64,000 nucleotides of DNA, from positions 62,001 to 126,000 of the forward strand of contig JAFDMF010000002.1 of the NCBI GenBank assembly GCA_019306065.1. Reading direction: 5' to 3'. The notes under the pieces were generated by a model, which made no database searches, was not told the DNA's origin, and saw only the letters and a list, made by a program, of their open reading frames with translations. Position 1 is the stretch's first letter; every line of letters starts with the position of its first letter. The translations under genes were made by a program, and so were the position numbers. The DNA is from Deltaproteobacteria bacterium (GTDB lineage Bacteria > Desulfobacterota > Desulfobacteria > Desulfobacterales > JAFDMD01). Positions 57,901 to 64,000 of this stretch are shown one piece after another.

Positions 57901-58532
57901 AATACAGTATCATAATGATATTTGTATTGCTATTATCAAGTATAATCATAGGCTCGTTAATATCGGCGGGATTTATCTATATACTTTTACTCTATTATTT
58001 ATCAAGCGCATTCTATTCTATTTATTTAAAGCGAATAGCCTTAATAGATACATTAACGCTATCTTGCTTATACACTCTGCGTATTGCCGCCGGAATTTAT
58101 GTTTGCAGGCTTACTCCGTCCTTTTGGCTCTTATGTTTTTCCATTTTTCTATTCTTCAGCCTTGCAATATTAAAACGTTTTACGGAATTATATTCATTGA
58201 AGCGGGATAACAAATTCATTATCGTAGGTCGCGGATACAATACAAACGATCTTGATTTTCTCCGTTCCGCAGGATTAGCCGCTGGATATTTATCAGCGCT
58301 TATTATAGCGTTATACATTAACAGCGAAGCCTCTTTGATAGCTTATTCCAGCCCGTTCCTGCTTTGGATATTATCTCCTCTATTATTACACTGGATAACC
58401 AGCCTATGGTTTAAGGCTCATCAAGGACTTATGGACGATGACCCTATAAAATTTGCTCTTTCCGACAAAACAAGTTTAATATTCGCCCTTCTATTTTTTA
58501 TTATCATTTTATTAGCTCGGCATATAAGGTAA
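54951..58532 (+). CDS. GT-C-like membrane protein fused to a degenerate HAD and a UbiA prenyltransferase
   Basis: 1193 residues in one frame. Residues 1-700: many membrane helices with a large external loop and HRTGSDGLTYISYARDMLRH, resembling GT-C sugar transferases. Residues 725-895: a HAD domain with motif I PLVVGLNGTLIKTN; the nucleophile position reads G730 and the following aspartates are N732 and N739, so phosphatase chemistry is unlikely. Motif II LATSSDYNYAEQ is kept. Residues 900-1193: UbiA-type prenyltransferase with NDLFDLDNDRQHKVKSKRP near 957-975 and LKRFTELYSLKRD. HAD-UbiA proteins make polyprenyl-phosphate pentoses; here the glycosyltransferase is fused on. Cofactor use and product are inferred. 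Confidence 0.82.
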   Translation: MKAPTTYPRWKIHRLFLIQKATLILLIATVIGLPINKPSLFILFIFSVIVISQNKIKNFSKYWILSFGIMLAVNLSLFFIPKLEIQEGHNYFTYIKKGEILEKSLPPEIFDFMKHLLRKQYPVKRECYDKDYCWGKKEKDYQYKEFPGPIDSFAFSGDGIWQHPKYSRVIDNISFHNQNGLRPDFLNTNRVNWIDWYSDTQRRSIIPRQNVPFFVMYEFPKEAIGGKLLWKGYIILETEKGKFKYLENSANETEAIILTDQDVGKRIFGVSILWDKPLSMRFIPPQKIKIASIFSVILKFIGVLTILYLLTNISFNEIKKWKRTALLIAGAAIISLVMIFSRGSHFLIFRTHRTGSDGLTYISYARDMLRHLLNGDIALFLRGGQDVFYFMPGMSYFRAIEKIIFGDTNYLYITFFLIFILYVWKFIRYFLPFQVCILLFLIFIGTNWLQPFGLTFEFYFKGMLDGFPSVIAYTFLLMGLIGIISNFNGKKDFRWFGFWSGLSFATAIFMRPNIALIIGIFLLLTGVKLLKSKRLIDLAAISVGFSTVLLIPFHNWYFGDKIVLLTSSAFIPTNYISSPSIYLTAIKDLLTFNVSAPAVLHALEHITLWLEGRTFFMHVTSNVNSKAKILMHALALLPVIFIAISKKYYINSKSIWILSVSALSQHLTLLFWHPAYRYSAIVWFITFIIALTFFFEKVGKIYKKITVKKITESTELEDKIINSAMPLVVGLNGTLIKTNLLFESLLKLIKIKPFFIFIVPFWVFKQTAYLKSEIAKLVLLDVNLLPYRNSLIDFLIQKKKEGRKLVLATSSDYNYAEQIANRLDIFDEFFICNSRTSNKANMLKKKYGAKGFDYIGGNKKDIVILSIANSGIFLSHNKRLLKKANNICRLDNSALTIENKKINHYLNSLRIHQWVKNALIFAPLFLAHKYYDYTLDIRIILAFVSFCLCASSGYLLNDLFDLDNDRQHKVKSKRPVASGEISIQYSIIMIFVLLLSSIIIGSLISAGFIYILLLYYLSSAFYSIYLKRIALIDTLTLSCLYTLRIAAGIYVCRLTPSFWLLCFSIFLFFSLAILKRFTELYSLKRDNKFIIVGRGYNTNDLDFLRSAGLAAGYLSALIIALYINSEASLIAYSSPFLLWILSPLLLHWITSLWFKAHQGLMDDDPIKFALSDKTSLIFALLFFIIILLARHIR

Positions 58533-58550
58533 CAGACAATATTCTATCGG

Positions 58551-58630
58551 ATCGGTTGATTTTTTAGATTGCTATCAAAAACCATATGTCTTATAAACCG
58601 TTTTATTATGACAAATTACGATCAACCGAT
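58551..58630. repeat. inverted repeat spanning the UbiA-rhomboid gap
   Basis: ATCGGTTGAT at 58551-58560 and ATCAACCGAT at 58621-58630 are exact inverses, 60 bases apart. They flank most of the 122-base gap between the fusion gene and the rhomboid gene. The spacing is too long for a terminator hairpin; looping by a protein or a transposon footprint are both possible. Confidence 0.6.
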
Positions 58631-58654
58631 AATTTTATAATCCGGTAAAATATT

Positions 58655-59632
58655 ATGCTTCCTATTCACGATGCAAATGCCTCGAAAAATAAACCGGTCG
58701 TAAATAACGTGATTATCATCATAAATATAATCGTATTTGTAGCAGGACTGTTTTCGACTTACGAACAGGAATATTTATATATATACGGACTTATTCCCGC
58801 AAAATATTCAACCCATTCTTATTTTTACAATATCAGCTTAATCAAAAAAACAATCCCCTTCTTTACATTCATGTTTTTACACGGCGGATTTTGGCATCTT
58901 TTGGCTAACATGTGGTCCCTTTATATTTTCGGAGACAACATAGAAGACTGTCTCGGACATAAAAAATACCTTCTATTTTACCTCTTATGCGGAATAATTT
59001 CCGGAATAACCCATATAATATTTAATCTTAATTCAGACATTCCTGTAATAGGAGCAAGCGGCGCTATAGCCGGAGTAATGGGTGCATACTTCATACTATA
59101 CCCCAGAGCTAAAATCCTTACCCTTTTTCCTATTATCTTCATACCATTTCAGGCGCCGGCTTATCTTTTTTTCGGGATATGGTTTGCTTACCAGTTTATT
59201 AATGCCGCCTCTACCCAAAGCGGAGTCGACTCAATAGCATGGTGGGCGCATATCGGAGGATTTCTTGCAGGAGTTCTTATACTCAAATTCTTTAAAGGCG
59301 TCTCATTTACCGACTTTGTCAAAGAAATTAAAACAAAACCGTTAAAAAGCGAAAGCAGCGGGATTAATCTAATAAAAACATTCGGAACAACAGAAGATCC
59401 GAATCTATACGGCATATTAAATATAACCTCATTTGAAGCCTTTGTAGGAGCTCAAAAAACGGTAAATGTGCCATGGGGTTTTTATAACAGAGTATATAAA
59501 GTAATAATTCCTAACGGAGTATCAAACGGACAGATATTAAGACTTAAAGGACTGGGCAAAGCCCAAAACAACGGAATGAGAGGAGATTTAATGTTAAAAA
59601 TAAGGACAGCCCAAATAAGCGATACACGGTAG
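58655..59632 (+). CDS. rhomboid intramembrane protease with DnaJ-like C-terminal tail
   Basis: 325 residues. The rhomboid core is residues 15-230: HGGFWHLLANMWSLYIFGDN, the Ser loop IGASGAIAGVMGAYFILYP and the His helix SIAWWAHIGGFLAGVLIL. The last 60 residues do not belong to rhomboids: VYKVIIPNGVSNGQILRLKG LGKAQNNGMRGDLML matches the C-terminal client-binding layout of DnaJ/Hsp40 (IPAGVxxGxxLRLxGxG...RGDL). The catalytic Ser and His are intact. Function of the tail, and its orientation to the membrane, are unknown. Confidence 0.85.
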   Translation: MLPIHDANASKNKPVVNNVIIIINIIVFVAGLFSTYEQEYLYIYGLIPAKYSTHSYFYNISLIKKTIPFFTFMFLHGGFWHLLANMWSLYIFGDNIEDCLGHKKYLLFYLLCGIISGITHIIFNLNSDIPVIGASGAIAGVMGAYFILYPRAKILTLFPIIFIPFQAPAYLFFGIWFAYQFINAASTQSGVDSIAWWAHIGGFLAGVLILKFFKGVSFTDFVKEIKTKPLKSESSGINLIKTFGTTEDPNLYGILNITSFEAFVGAQKTVNVPWGFYNRVYKVIIPNGVSNGQILRLKGLGKAQNNGMRGDLMLKIRTAQISDTR

Positions 59633-59748
59633 TTTCCACAGAAACAGGTTTTATTTTACTTGATTTCGACATTGGATAAAAATTTTAAACGCAAAAAAGG
59701 AATTATTAGAAAGGAGATGACAATCTCCGAAAAATTACATATAAAGAT

Positions 59749-60573
59749 ATGAATAAAATAGCGGGTAAAAAAGCTCTGGTTCTCGGAGGAATAAAAGGAA
59801 TAGGCAAAAAAATCGCCATCGCGCTTGCAAAACAAAAAGTAAAAGTGGCGATAAATTATTATGATTGGGAAGAATCCCTTGACGCATTAAAAAAGGACAT
59901 AAATCAAGTATCCAATCAGCATCTTATATTAAAAACAGACCTTCGTAAAACCGAAAATATTCCGGCTTTAATAAAAAAAGTAATATCCAATTTCGGAGGA
60001 CTTGATATACTTATAAACAATATAGAACGGGGAGGATGGCCCATAGTTCACGGCGACTATACGCAAAACCAATGGGACATGGAGTTTGAAACAACAGTTC
60101 GGGCAAAACAATGGATATTTAAAGAGGCGCTTCCTCATTTAAAAGCTTCAGGAGACGGCGCTGTGATAAATTTTTCCTCCATAGCGGGTATAATAGGCAG
60201 AACAGGTCCCGCAAGCTTAATATTCAATGATGGATATGCCGCGGCAAACAGGGGAATATCCATTTTAACCGAAACATGGGCAAAACTGGGTGCGCCGGAA
60301 GTAAAAGTAAATGAAATAATGCTCGGTTTTTTTGAAACAAGACACGGAGAAAAAACAAGAGGCTGGGAGCTTTTAACCGAAAAACAGAAACAGGATATAA
60401 AAGAGCATACCTTGTTAAAACGATACGGCAAAATAAAAGATATTGTAAAAACAGTTCTTTTTTTTATAAAAGATGCTCCATTTATAACAGGAAGCATCAT
60501 TAAATTAGACGGCGGCTATACTATAGGAGGAGAAAAAATCTATCCTATGCCAACCTCTCAATATAACATATAA
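59749..60573 (+). CDS. SDR-family oxidoreductase lacking the catalytic Lys
   Basis: 274 residues with a Rossmann fold (KKALVLGGIKGIGKKIAIAL), NNIERGG in place of NNAG, Ser in INFSSIAGI and Tyr163 in FNDGYAAANRGISILTETWA. The usual YxxxK is YxxxN here (Asn167), so the proton-relay Lys is missing. The C-terminus ITGSIIKLDGGYTIGGEKIY is typical of the family. The MLGFFETRHGEKTRGWELLT stretch after the active site is a distinct insertion that I think recurs in a subgroup. A hairpin GGAGAT-GACA-ATCTCC (59713-59728) precedes it, and the ATG has only a weak ribosome site. Confidence 0.75.
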   Translation: MNKIAGKKALVLGGIKGIGKKIAIALAKQKVKVAINYYDWEESLDALKKDINQVSNQHLILKTDLRKTENIPALIKKVISNFGGLDILINNIERGGWPIVHGDYTQNQWDMEFETTVRAKQWIFKEALPHLKASGDGAVINFSSIAGIIGRTGPASLIFNDGYAAANRGISILTETWAKLGAPEVKVNEIMLGFFETRHGEKTRGWELLTEKQKQDIKEHTLLKRYGKIKDIVKTVLFFIKDAPFITGSIIKLDGGYTIGGEKIYPMPTSQYNI

Positions 60574-60634
60574 AAGAGGAAACGCCCATAATTATATTAT
60601 AGACAAAAAAAAATTATTATAAAAGGAGACTATT

Positions 60635-61237
60635 ATGGAAAACAAAATAATCTTTTTGGTATTATCATTAATAACATTAATCGCATTAATTCCGATCCCA
60701 TGTTTTGCTGAAGATAATAAACCCGCCGAAAATATTAAAGTAAATATCAAAACAGGCTACGGAGATATAATATTAAGCCTAAACCGACAAGCCGCGCCTA
60801 AAACAGTTGATAATTTCATTGCTTACGTTAAAGCAGGTTTTTATGACGGAACCATTTTTCACAGAGTGATCAAAGGATTTATGATACAAGGCGGGGGATT
60901 GACCGAAAACCTTAAAGAAAAACAAGGAGGCTTTGCCCCAACTCAAAACGAAGCGAATAACGGACTTAAAAACCTGCGCGGCACAATAGCTATGGCGCGT
61001 ACAAACGATCCGCATTCCGCAACATCCCAGTTTTTTATAAATACGGTTGATAATGATTCTCTCAATTATAAAAACAAAACAATACAGGAATGGGGATACT
61101 GCGTATTCGGCACAGTAGAAAAAGGACTTGATATCGTAGATAAAATTGAGGCGGTTGCCACCACAACCTACGGTCATTATCAGGATGTTCCGGCTGTTCC
61201 GGTAAAAATAGAAAAAGTTACTATAGCAAAGGAATAA
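60635..61237 (+). CDS. exported peptidyl-prolyl cis-trans isomerase (cyclophilin)
   Basis: 200 residues with an N-terminal signal peptide (KIIFLVLSLITLIALIPIPC, cut near CFAED). The cyclophilin core includes VDNFIAYVKAGFYDGTIFHR VIKGFMIQGGGL, RGTIAMARTNDPHSATSQFF IN and YCVFGTVEKGLDIVDKIEAV. The Phe/Arg/His active-site block (FHRV...FxxQ) is present. It probably folds periplasmic proteins. AAAGGAGA is ten bases before the ATG. It is followed two bases later by a small conserved gene. Confidence 0.92.
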   Translation: MENKIIFLVLSLITLIALIPIPCFAEDNKPAENIKVNIKTGYGDIILSLNRQAAPKTVDNFIAYVKAGFYDGTIFHRVIKGFMIQGGGLTENLKEKQGGFAPTQNEANNGLKNLRGTIAMARTNDPHSATSQFFINTVDNDSLNYKNKTIQEWGYCVFGTVEKGLDIVDKIEAVATTTYGHYQDVPAVPVKIEKVTIAKE

Positions 61238-61239
61238 GT

Positions 61240-61485
61240 ATGCCGAAACATACCCATAATTTCGTAGAAGAATATAACGGATTGGTAGGTTTCGGACTTA
61301 ACAGAGAAACAGACGAAAAAACCGTTATATACTATCTTCAAAAGTTCTCAGACGATAAAATGATGAATAAAATAATAGGCAGACTTACAGACAAAGAGCT
61401 TGAAGAGATATTTTTATTTATAAATACAATACTAAAAAAACATCTTATAGAAGAAGAGTATCATAAACTTTTTTTAAAAGATTAA
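61240..61485 (+). CDS. conserved 81-residue acidic protein
   Basis: I do not know a function. The protein begins [20 protein letters not shown] and continues [40 protein letters not shown]; the C-terminus is [11 protein letters not shown]. It is all helical and cytosolic by composition. From memory, similar short proteins are conserved beside metabolic genes in Desulfobacterota. It starts two bases after the cyclophilin stop and 11 bases before the epimerase start. Confidence 0.7.
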   Translation: MPKHTHNFVEEYNGLVGFGLNRETDEKTVIYYLQKFSDDKMMNKIIGRLTDKELEEIFLFINTILKKHLIEEEYHKLFLKD

Positions 61486-61496
61486 TTTACAAAATA

Positions 61497-62540
61497 ATGA
61501 GCAATAAATTGAACAAGATAATGATTACGGGAGCCGCTGGTTTTATAGGTTTTCATCTTGCAAAAAAATTATTACAAAAAGGGTTTCGCGTTACAGGCAT
61601 AGATAACCTAAACGATTATTATGACGTCCGCCTTAAAAAAGCCAGACTTAACCTGCTGTTGCCTGAAAAAAATTTTAATTTTAAAAAAATTGATATGGCG
61701 GATAATCGGCAGATTGCGGAAACATTTAAACAAGAGACTTATGACGTAGTAATAAACCTTGCAGCTCAGGCAGGAGTTAGATATTCTTTAACAAACCCCC
61801 ACTCCTACGTTAATTCAAACCTTGCAGGTTTTATAAACATACTGGAAGGATGCAGGCATTGCCGCGTCCAACATCTTGTATTTGCTTCTTCAAGTTCCGT
61901 GTATGGCGCAAATACCAAAATGCCCTTTTCCGCTAGTCATAATACAGATCATCCTGTATCCCTTTATGCCGCGACAAAAAAAGCAAACGAATTAATGGCT
62001 CATTCTTACAGCCATCTTTATAGGCTTCCATGCACAGGATTAAGATTCTTTACGGTTTACGGACCATGGGGGCGACCCGATATGGCGCTATTTTTATTTA
62101 CAAAGGCAATATTAGAAAAAAAACCGATAAAAGTGTTTAATTATGGAAAAATGCGGCGTGATTTCACATATATAGACGATATAGTGGAAGGGGTTATCCG
62201 TGTTATGAAAAAAATACCCGAAAAAAATAAAAAATGGGATTCAAACGCGCCGGATCCGTCTTCCTCTTTTGCTCCTTACAGACTTTACAACATAGGAAAC
62301 AATAACCCGATAACCTTATCCGAATTCATAAAAACAATAGAAGATGCTATCGGCATAAAAGCAAAAAAAGAATTCATAGAAATTCAGGACGGAGACGTTC
62401 CTGCAACCTATGCCGACATAGACAGCCTAATAAAAGAAACCGGTTTTTCGCCTAAAACATTACTAAAAGACGGAATTAAAAACTTTATAACATGGTATAA
62501 ATCCTACTATAAAACGGAGAACGGCTACAAAAAATTTTAA
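61497..62540 (+). CDS. NAD-dependent UDP-sugar epimerase (UDP-glucuronate/glucose 4-epimerase type)
   Basis: 347 residues of the extended SDR class. [20 protein letters not shown] binds NAD; the catalytic Ser is in [20 protein letters not shown], Tyr and Lys are in [18 protein letters not shown], and [24 protein letters not shown] marks the UDP-glucuronate 4-epimerase subgroup (FTVYGPxGRPDMA). It supplies a sugar for the surface glycans made upstream. Start ATG 61497 directly follows the previous gene. Confidence 0.87.
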   Translation: MSNKLNKIMITGAAGFIGFHLAKKLLQKGFRVTGIDNLNDYYDVRLKKARLNLLLPEKNFNFKKIDMADNRQIAETFKQETYDVVINLAAQAGVRYSLTNPHSYVNSNLAGFINILEGCRHCRVQHLVFASSSSVYGANTKMPFSASHNTDHPVSLYAATKKANELMAHSYSHLYRLPCTGLRFFTVYGPWGRPDMALFLFTKAILEKKPIKVFNYGKMRRDFTYIDDIVEGVIRVMKKIPEKNKKWDSNAPDPSSSFAPYRLYNIGNNNPITLSEFIKTIEDAIGIKAKKEFIEIQDGDVPATYADIDSLIKETGFSPKTLLKDGIKNFITWYKSYYKTENGYKKF

Positions 62541-62574
62541 CGGGCATTAAATAAAATTATGTAAGAAAGCTTCG

Positions 62575-62760
62575 CTAAGTCCCGAGAATTTTCAATTCTT
62601 CGATTCTTACAATACATTTTCCGCATACTTTTTTTTCGCCGCAAAGAGCCTCTATATCAACCCCTAAAATCTGGAAGCCTCCATTATTGTTATTCCTTTT
62701 TTCTACATCCCCTCTTCTGCCAGAAGGCTAAAATATTATCATCGCTTTATTGTTATCCAT
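62575..62760 (-). pseudogene. remnant of a RACE/ASKHA corrinoid-activator ferredoxin domain
   Basis: From ATG 62760 the minus strand reads MDNNKAMIIF, TAG, PSGRRGDVEKRNNNNGGF QILGVDIEALCGEKKVCGKCIVRIEE and then a TAG at 62577-62575. IFxPSGRRGxV...LGVDIExxCGxxxxCGKCxVxxEE is the [2Fe-2S] N-terminus of corrinoid-protein reductive activators (RamA-like, DUF4445). One internal stop and a lost linker show decay; no downstream ASKHA domain follows on this strand. Confidence 0.5.
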
Positions 62761-62778
62761 AAATAACCTCTTTTGTAA

Positions 62779-63006
62779 AAGCCTTGTATAACTTCTCCTT
62801 TTGCCCATTTCCTACGTTACGCGGCAGCGCCTTTTTTGCTTGGTTTTAAGCGGGAGATAGGTTATAGTAGCGAAGAATCCGAAACTTTTAAACTTGCCGC
62901 AAAATTTTCTCTCCATCCTGCATATCCTGTTCTCGCCGGCATTATAAAAACTATGGAGGTGGAAAGCGGGCTTGCTTTACTTATGAATGCGGGTATTAAA
63001 TTTTAA
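62779..63006 (+). pseudogene. unidentified open remnant
   Basis: An uninterrupted frame of 75 codons without an ATG near the start: FLRYAAAPFLLGFKREIGYS, SEESETFKLAAKFSLHPAYP, VLAGIIKTMEVESGLALLMN, then AGIKF and TAA at 63004. Composition looks protein-like and clearly conserved in kind, but I cannot name it. It may be the 3' end of a gene lost by deletion. Confidence 0.4.
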
Positions 63007-63024
63007 CTTTTTAAGAGGTTTTGC

Positions 63025-63053
63025 TTGACATATATTATTATTTTGAATAAATA
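63025..63053 (+). promoter_or_regulatory. consensus promoter of tRNA-Ala
   Basis: TTGACA at 63025-63030 and TAAATA at 63048-63053, 17 bases apart, 27 bases before the tRNA. Confidence 0.7.
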
Positions 63054-63080
63054 AGCCGATTAAAAATTCTCTTCTTAAAC

Positions 63081-63156
63081 GGGGCTGTAGCTCAGCCGGG
63101 AGAGCGCATGACTGGCAGTCATGAGGTCAGGGGTTCGATCCCCCTCAGCTCCACCA
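63081..63156 (+). tRNA. tRNA-Ala(GGC)
   Basis: A complete cloverleaf: acceptor GGGGCTG with CAGCTCC, D-stem GCTC/GAGC, anticodon stem CATGA/TCATG with loop CTGGCAG (anticodon GGC at positions 34-36), T-loop GGTTCGATCC, discriminator A and encoded CCA. GGC reads the Ala codons GCC and GCT. Confidence 0.96.
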
Positions 63157-63166
63157 CTTTTTTTAT

Positions 63167-63210
63167 CGCGTCATTTCGACAAGCGCGGCGAAAAAAAATC
63201 TCATAAAATA
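63167..63210. repeat. dispersed GAGATTTCTC-family element after the tRNA
   Basis: GCGTCATTTCGACAAGCGCG GCGAAAAAAAATCTCATAAA, then ATATAAACAGAGGA which also recurs (compare CTCTGTTTATAT at 2926). It ends at the ribosome site of the next gene. Confidence 0.65.
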
Positions 63211-63225
63211 TAAACAGAGGAACTT

Positions 63226-63615
63226 ATGAACGATTTTAACTTACAAATAAAAGAGGAAGTTTTAAAAAAATCAAAAAATAAAAAACTCCCCTGCGCAATA
63301 GCTTTTGAAATAGCCGCAAATAATCAAAAAAAACCTTTTGTTATAGGAAAATTAGCAGATAAGCTTGATATTAAGCTTTGTAAATGCCAGCTTGGACTTT
63401 TCGGATACAAGCCGAAAGAAAAACCTGTAAAACCTGCAAAAAATATTAACCCAGACATCCACGATAAGATTATAAAATATGTAAAAGACAGACGGATTTC
63501 CTGCAAAGATTTATGGAGCGCGGCAAAAGAGATGGATATTACAAAAATGGGCGCGGCAAATATTTGCGAAGCTTTAAACATTAAAATTGTCTCTTGCCAA
63601 TTGGAGGCTTTTTAA
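63226..63615 (+). CDS. two-repeat cysteine protein (CQLG motif)
   Basis: 129 residues consisting of two 39-residue repeats, residues 21-59 and 91-129. Repeat 1 starts LPCAIAFEIA and ends LDIKLCKCQLGLF; repeat 2 starts ISCKDLWSAA and ends LNIKIVSCQLEAF. Cys at repeat positions 3 and 34 is conserved in both copies (C23, C54, C93, C124). Helix-turn-helix-like spacing (IGKLADKLDIKL) suggests a DNA- or cofactor-binding fold. I know similar short CQLG proteins near molybdenum genes but cannot name the family. AGAGGAAC precedes the ATG. Confidence 0.65.
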   Translation: MNDFNLQIKEEVLKKSKNKKLPCAIAFEIAANNQKKPFVIGKLADKLDIKLCKCQLGLFGYKPKEKPVKPAKNINPDIHDKIIKYVKDRRISCKDLWSAAKEMDITKMGAANICEALNIKIVSCQLEAF

Positions 63616-63620
63616 TCTGC

Positions 63621-64000
63621 CTAAATCATTCTTTCTATCTCTTTGATTTTAGAATGAAGCATTTTTGCAGATATGACTGTTTTTCTTTTTATCTCTTGAG
63701 CAAATATAAAAATCTTATATTCTTCAAGCATCCAAAAAAAAATTTCTATCTCTTTACGTTTTTCTTTTGTAGTTAATTCAGCCAATTCGGCTATAAAAGT
63801 ATTGAGCTTTTTTTTATATTCTATTATTTTTTCCTCTTTTTCCAAATAATTGTAAAAATTTTCAACTCCGCGCAAAGAGCGTCCTTCTATTGTTTTTACA
63901 TAACATAAAAGCTCTTTTATTTTTTTGTTATCGTATAAAAAAAGAAAATTTTTAGGCATAAGACTATAAAGCTCTTTTTTTAATCCGCTTAAAAAATTAA
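63621..64000 (-). CDS. hrpA: ATP-dependent RNA helicase HrpA, C-terminal end (partial)
   Basis: The minus-strand frame remains open beyond the window edge; the internal Met at 63959 is not the true start. The visible 126 residues include LYSLMPKNFLFLYDNKKIKE LL, KTIEGRSLRGVENF, EEYKIFIFAQEIKRKTVISA KMLHSKIKEIERMI. This matches the C-terminal DUF3418 region of HrpA (PKxFLxxYDxxxLxxLPRYLKA...FAxEL...VSAKRLxxKxxE). The helicase core would lie to the right of the window. Confidence 0.75.
   Translation of the reverse strand, partial: NFLSGLKKELYSLMPKNFLFLYDNKKIKELLCYVKTIEGRSLRGVENFYNYLEKEEKIIEYKKKLNTFIAELAELTTKEKRKEIEIFFWMLEEYKIFIFAQEIKRKTVISAKMLHSKIKEIERMI

Noticed and set aside
62575..62760. 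TAG in the activator remnant as pyrrolysine
   Set aside because: The domain is not a known Pyl site, the following linker is also degraded and no pyl genes are in the window.

Overview
The window is an AT-rich, densely coded bacterial chromosome segment. It has 55 apparently intact protein genes, one further protein gene that runs off the right end, one tRNA and four gene remnants. The cell is clearly Gram-negative: there is a Kdo transferase (waaA), there are lipobox lipoproteins, and there are HflK/HflC and PilT. Anaerobic metabolism is suggested by a YgfK-type flavin/Fe-S oxidoreductase, a selenophosphate synthetase that itself carries an in-frame UGA (selenocysteine) codon, and a remnant of a corrinoid-activator ferredoxin domain. 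The gene content is most like Desulfobacterota/deltaproteobacteria-type lineages, but this assignment is an inference from content, not from a marker phylogeny.

Layout. 1-5.2 kb: a decayed GIY-YIG-like gene, nadD, rsfS, apbE, gltX and rpmF. 5.3-11.2 kb: a lipid and translation operon (acyl-CoA dehydrogenase, fabG, acpP, fabF, lepA) in which plsX, fabH and fabD, the usual neighbours of rpmF, are absent. 11.4-15.6 kb: an exported nucleosidase-like protein, then a tightly packed cassette of a tiny YLDPGSGSY membrane protein, a methyltransferase and a membrane sulfatase-fold protein. 15.7-24.8 kb (minus strand): xerC-hslV-hslU, a deoxyribonucleotidase-like HAD protein, selD with an adjacent metal-type ABC ATPase, a Fic enzyme preceded by tandem hairpin repeats, and a Tmtc-like TPR membrane protein. 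24.8-29.8 kb: gatA, a YwgA-like/HD-hydrolase pair, a small unknown protein and waaA.

30-35.4 kb: prpE and ygfK. 35.5-38 kb: a PstI/BsuBI-type restriction-modification pair whose base composition looks less AT-rich than its neighbours. 38-49.2 kb: M48 lipoprotein protease, uvrB, pilT, yggT, dapF, groEL/groES, an FmdB-like protein, a 32-residue basic COX24-like protein and hflKC. 49.5-58.5 kb: a surface-glycan cluster with two asparagine-synthase paralogues, a GT4 glycosyltransferase, debris of an AlbA_2/HEPN locus, and a 1193-residue GT-C/HAD/UbiA fusion whose HAD active site is degenerate. 58.6-64 kb: a rhomboid protease with a DnaJ-like tail, an SDR without the catalytic Lys, a cyclophilin, a small conserved protein, a UDP-sugar epimerase, two gene remnants, tRNA-Ala(GGC), a two-repeat Cys protein and the 3' end of hrpA.

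The intergenic regions share several dispersed repeat families: a GAGATTTCTC...CGAAATGACA element, a 28-bp GTAGAGACGTTG palindrome, and an AAAAAAGAATGATTAT element. Together they fill most of the non-coding space. The strongest leads are the UGA-containing selD together with ygfK, the degenerate HAD in the UbiA fusion, the Fic hairpin array, the YwgA/HD pair and the YLDPGSGSY cassette.
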